Shown here piece after piece: positions 4,986 through 5,082 of a stretch of 5,082 bases of DNA. Below the pieces are notes generated by a model, which made no database searches, was not told the DNA's origin, and saw nothing but the letters and a program-made list of their open reading frames with translations. A program made the translations under genes and the position numbers. The DNA comes from JACDHQ01 sp036401195 (GTDB lineage: Bacteria > Gemmatimonadota > Gemmatimonadetes > Gemmatimonadales > Gemmatimonadaceae), in NCBI GenBank assembly GCA_036401195.1, contig DASWVQ010000162.1, forward strand, positions 1-5,082. Direction: 5' to 3'. Position 1 is the stretch's first letter. Each line of letters begins with the position of its first letter.

Positions 4986-5082
4986 TTCCGGTTTCGTGCC
5001 GACGCCCCAAGCCCGAAGCCCCTCGCCCTTGGCTGTCGGTCCCGAGACCCATGCCGGTCGTTGACGTTCCCCAACCAACGGC

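Larger units (their letters stand above)
4868..5001. repeat. 22-bp inverted repeat (20/22) enclosing a structured 90-bp core
   Basis: The left arm at 4868-4889 begins CGGCACGAAATCGG. The right arm at 4980-5001, read as its reverse complement, begins CGGCACGAAACCGG. The arms match at 20 of 22 positions. The 90-base spacer contains most of two further hairpins, whose outer bases overlap the arms. I see no flanking target-site duplication and no coding capacity. It could be a palindromic intergenic repeat, a miniature non-autonomous element or a structured RNA. Confidence 0.6.
4787..5082. other. Repeat-rich, apparently non-coding region upstream of the minus-strand operon
   Basis: No frame here shows a recognisable protein. 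The stretch holds a heptamer tandem repeat, a 22-bp inverted repeat and two strong hairpins, each listed separately. The operon promoter is expected here, but I see no convincing minus-strand -35/-10 pair. A + strand TTGACG lies at 5061-5066, but a matching -10 would fall beyond the window edge. Confidence 0.6.

Noticed and set aside
4868..5001. Insertion sequence or CRISPR array
   Set aside because: There is one inverted-repeat pair only, no transposase, no target-site duplication, and no regularly spaced direct repeats with unique spacers.
5061..5066. TTGACG as a + strand -35 element
   Set aside because: The window ends before a -10 element could be seen and no downstream gene is visible, so a promoter call cannot be supported.
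4787..5074. N-terminal extension of the ExbB-like gene up to an ATG at 5074
   Set aside because: The frame is open, but the encoded residues are Arg/Pro/Gly/Ala-rich, derive partly from the heptamer array and hairpins, and precede a plausible start and first membrane helix. Open frames are common by chance at this GC.

Overview
This is a GC-rich window (about 70 % by eye) with strong G/C preference at third codon positions. It looks like chromosomal DNA of a Gram-negative-type bacterium, and Gemmatimonadota is my best guess. The guess rests on overall protein character: a compact Thermus-type methionyl-tRNA synthetase, a LemA lipoprotein, a TPM-domain protein with a Gly/Phe tail, and a helical-tailed nucleotidyltransferase with an SDxN signature. 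No 16S or other taxonomic marker is present, so this is inference.

Layout. On the + strand, bases 2-151 hold the Gly/Ala/Pro-rich end of a gene that starts outside the window. Twelve bases later comes a complete methionyl-tRNA synthetase gene (164-1708, GTG start). A convergent intergenic region (1709-1894) carries a perfect 14-bp hairpin (1839-1869) that probably separates the two transcription units. The rest is a minus-strand cluster, in transcription order: a three-helix MotA/TolQ/ExbB-like membrane protein (4786-4157), a secreted or membrane-anchored TPM-domain protein (4108-3317), a nucleotidyltransferase-domain protein (3313-2591) and a LemA-family lipoprotein (2512-1895). Gaps are 48, 3 and 78 bases, so they look like one operon. 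Bases 4787-5082 hold no convincing gene but are dense in repeats and hairpins.

How the genes fit together. The first two + strand genes are probably co-transcribed housekeeping genes. In the minus-strand cluster, LemA and TPM proteins are a recurrent pair in many bacteria and both are envelope proteins. The added ExbB-like protein and the cytosolic nucleotidyltransferase are the less expected members. I see no defence system, CRISPR array, insertion sequence, tRNA or rRNA. The most notable signals are the composition of this operon, the departures from canonical active-site or pore residues in two of its members, a pair of mutually exclusive hairpins around the nucleotidyltransferase stop codon, and the structured intergenic element at 4868-5001.
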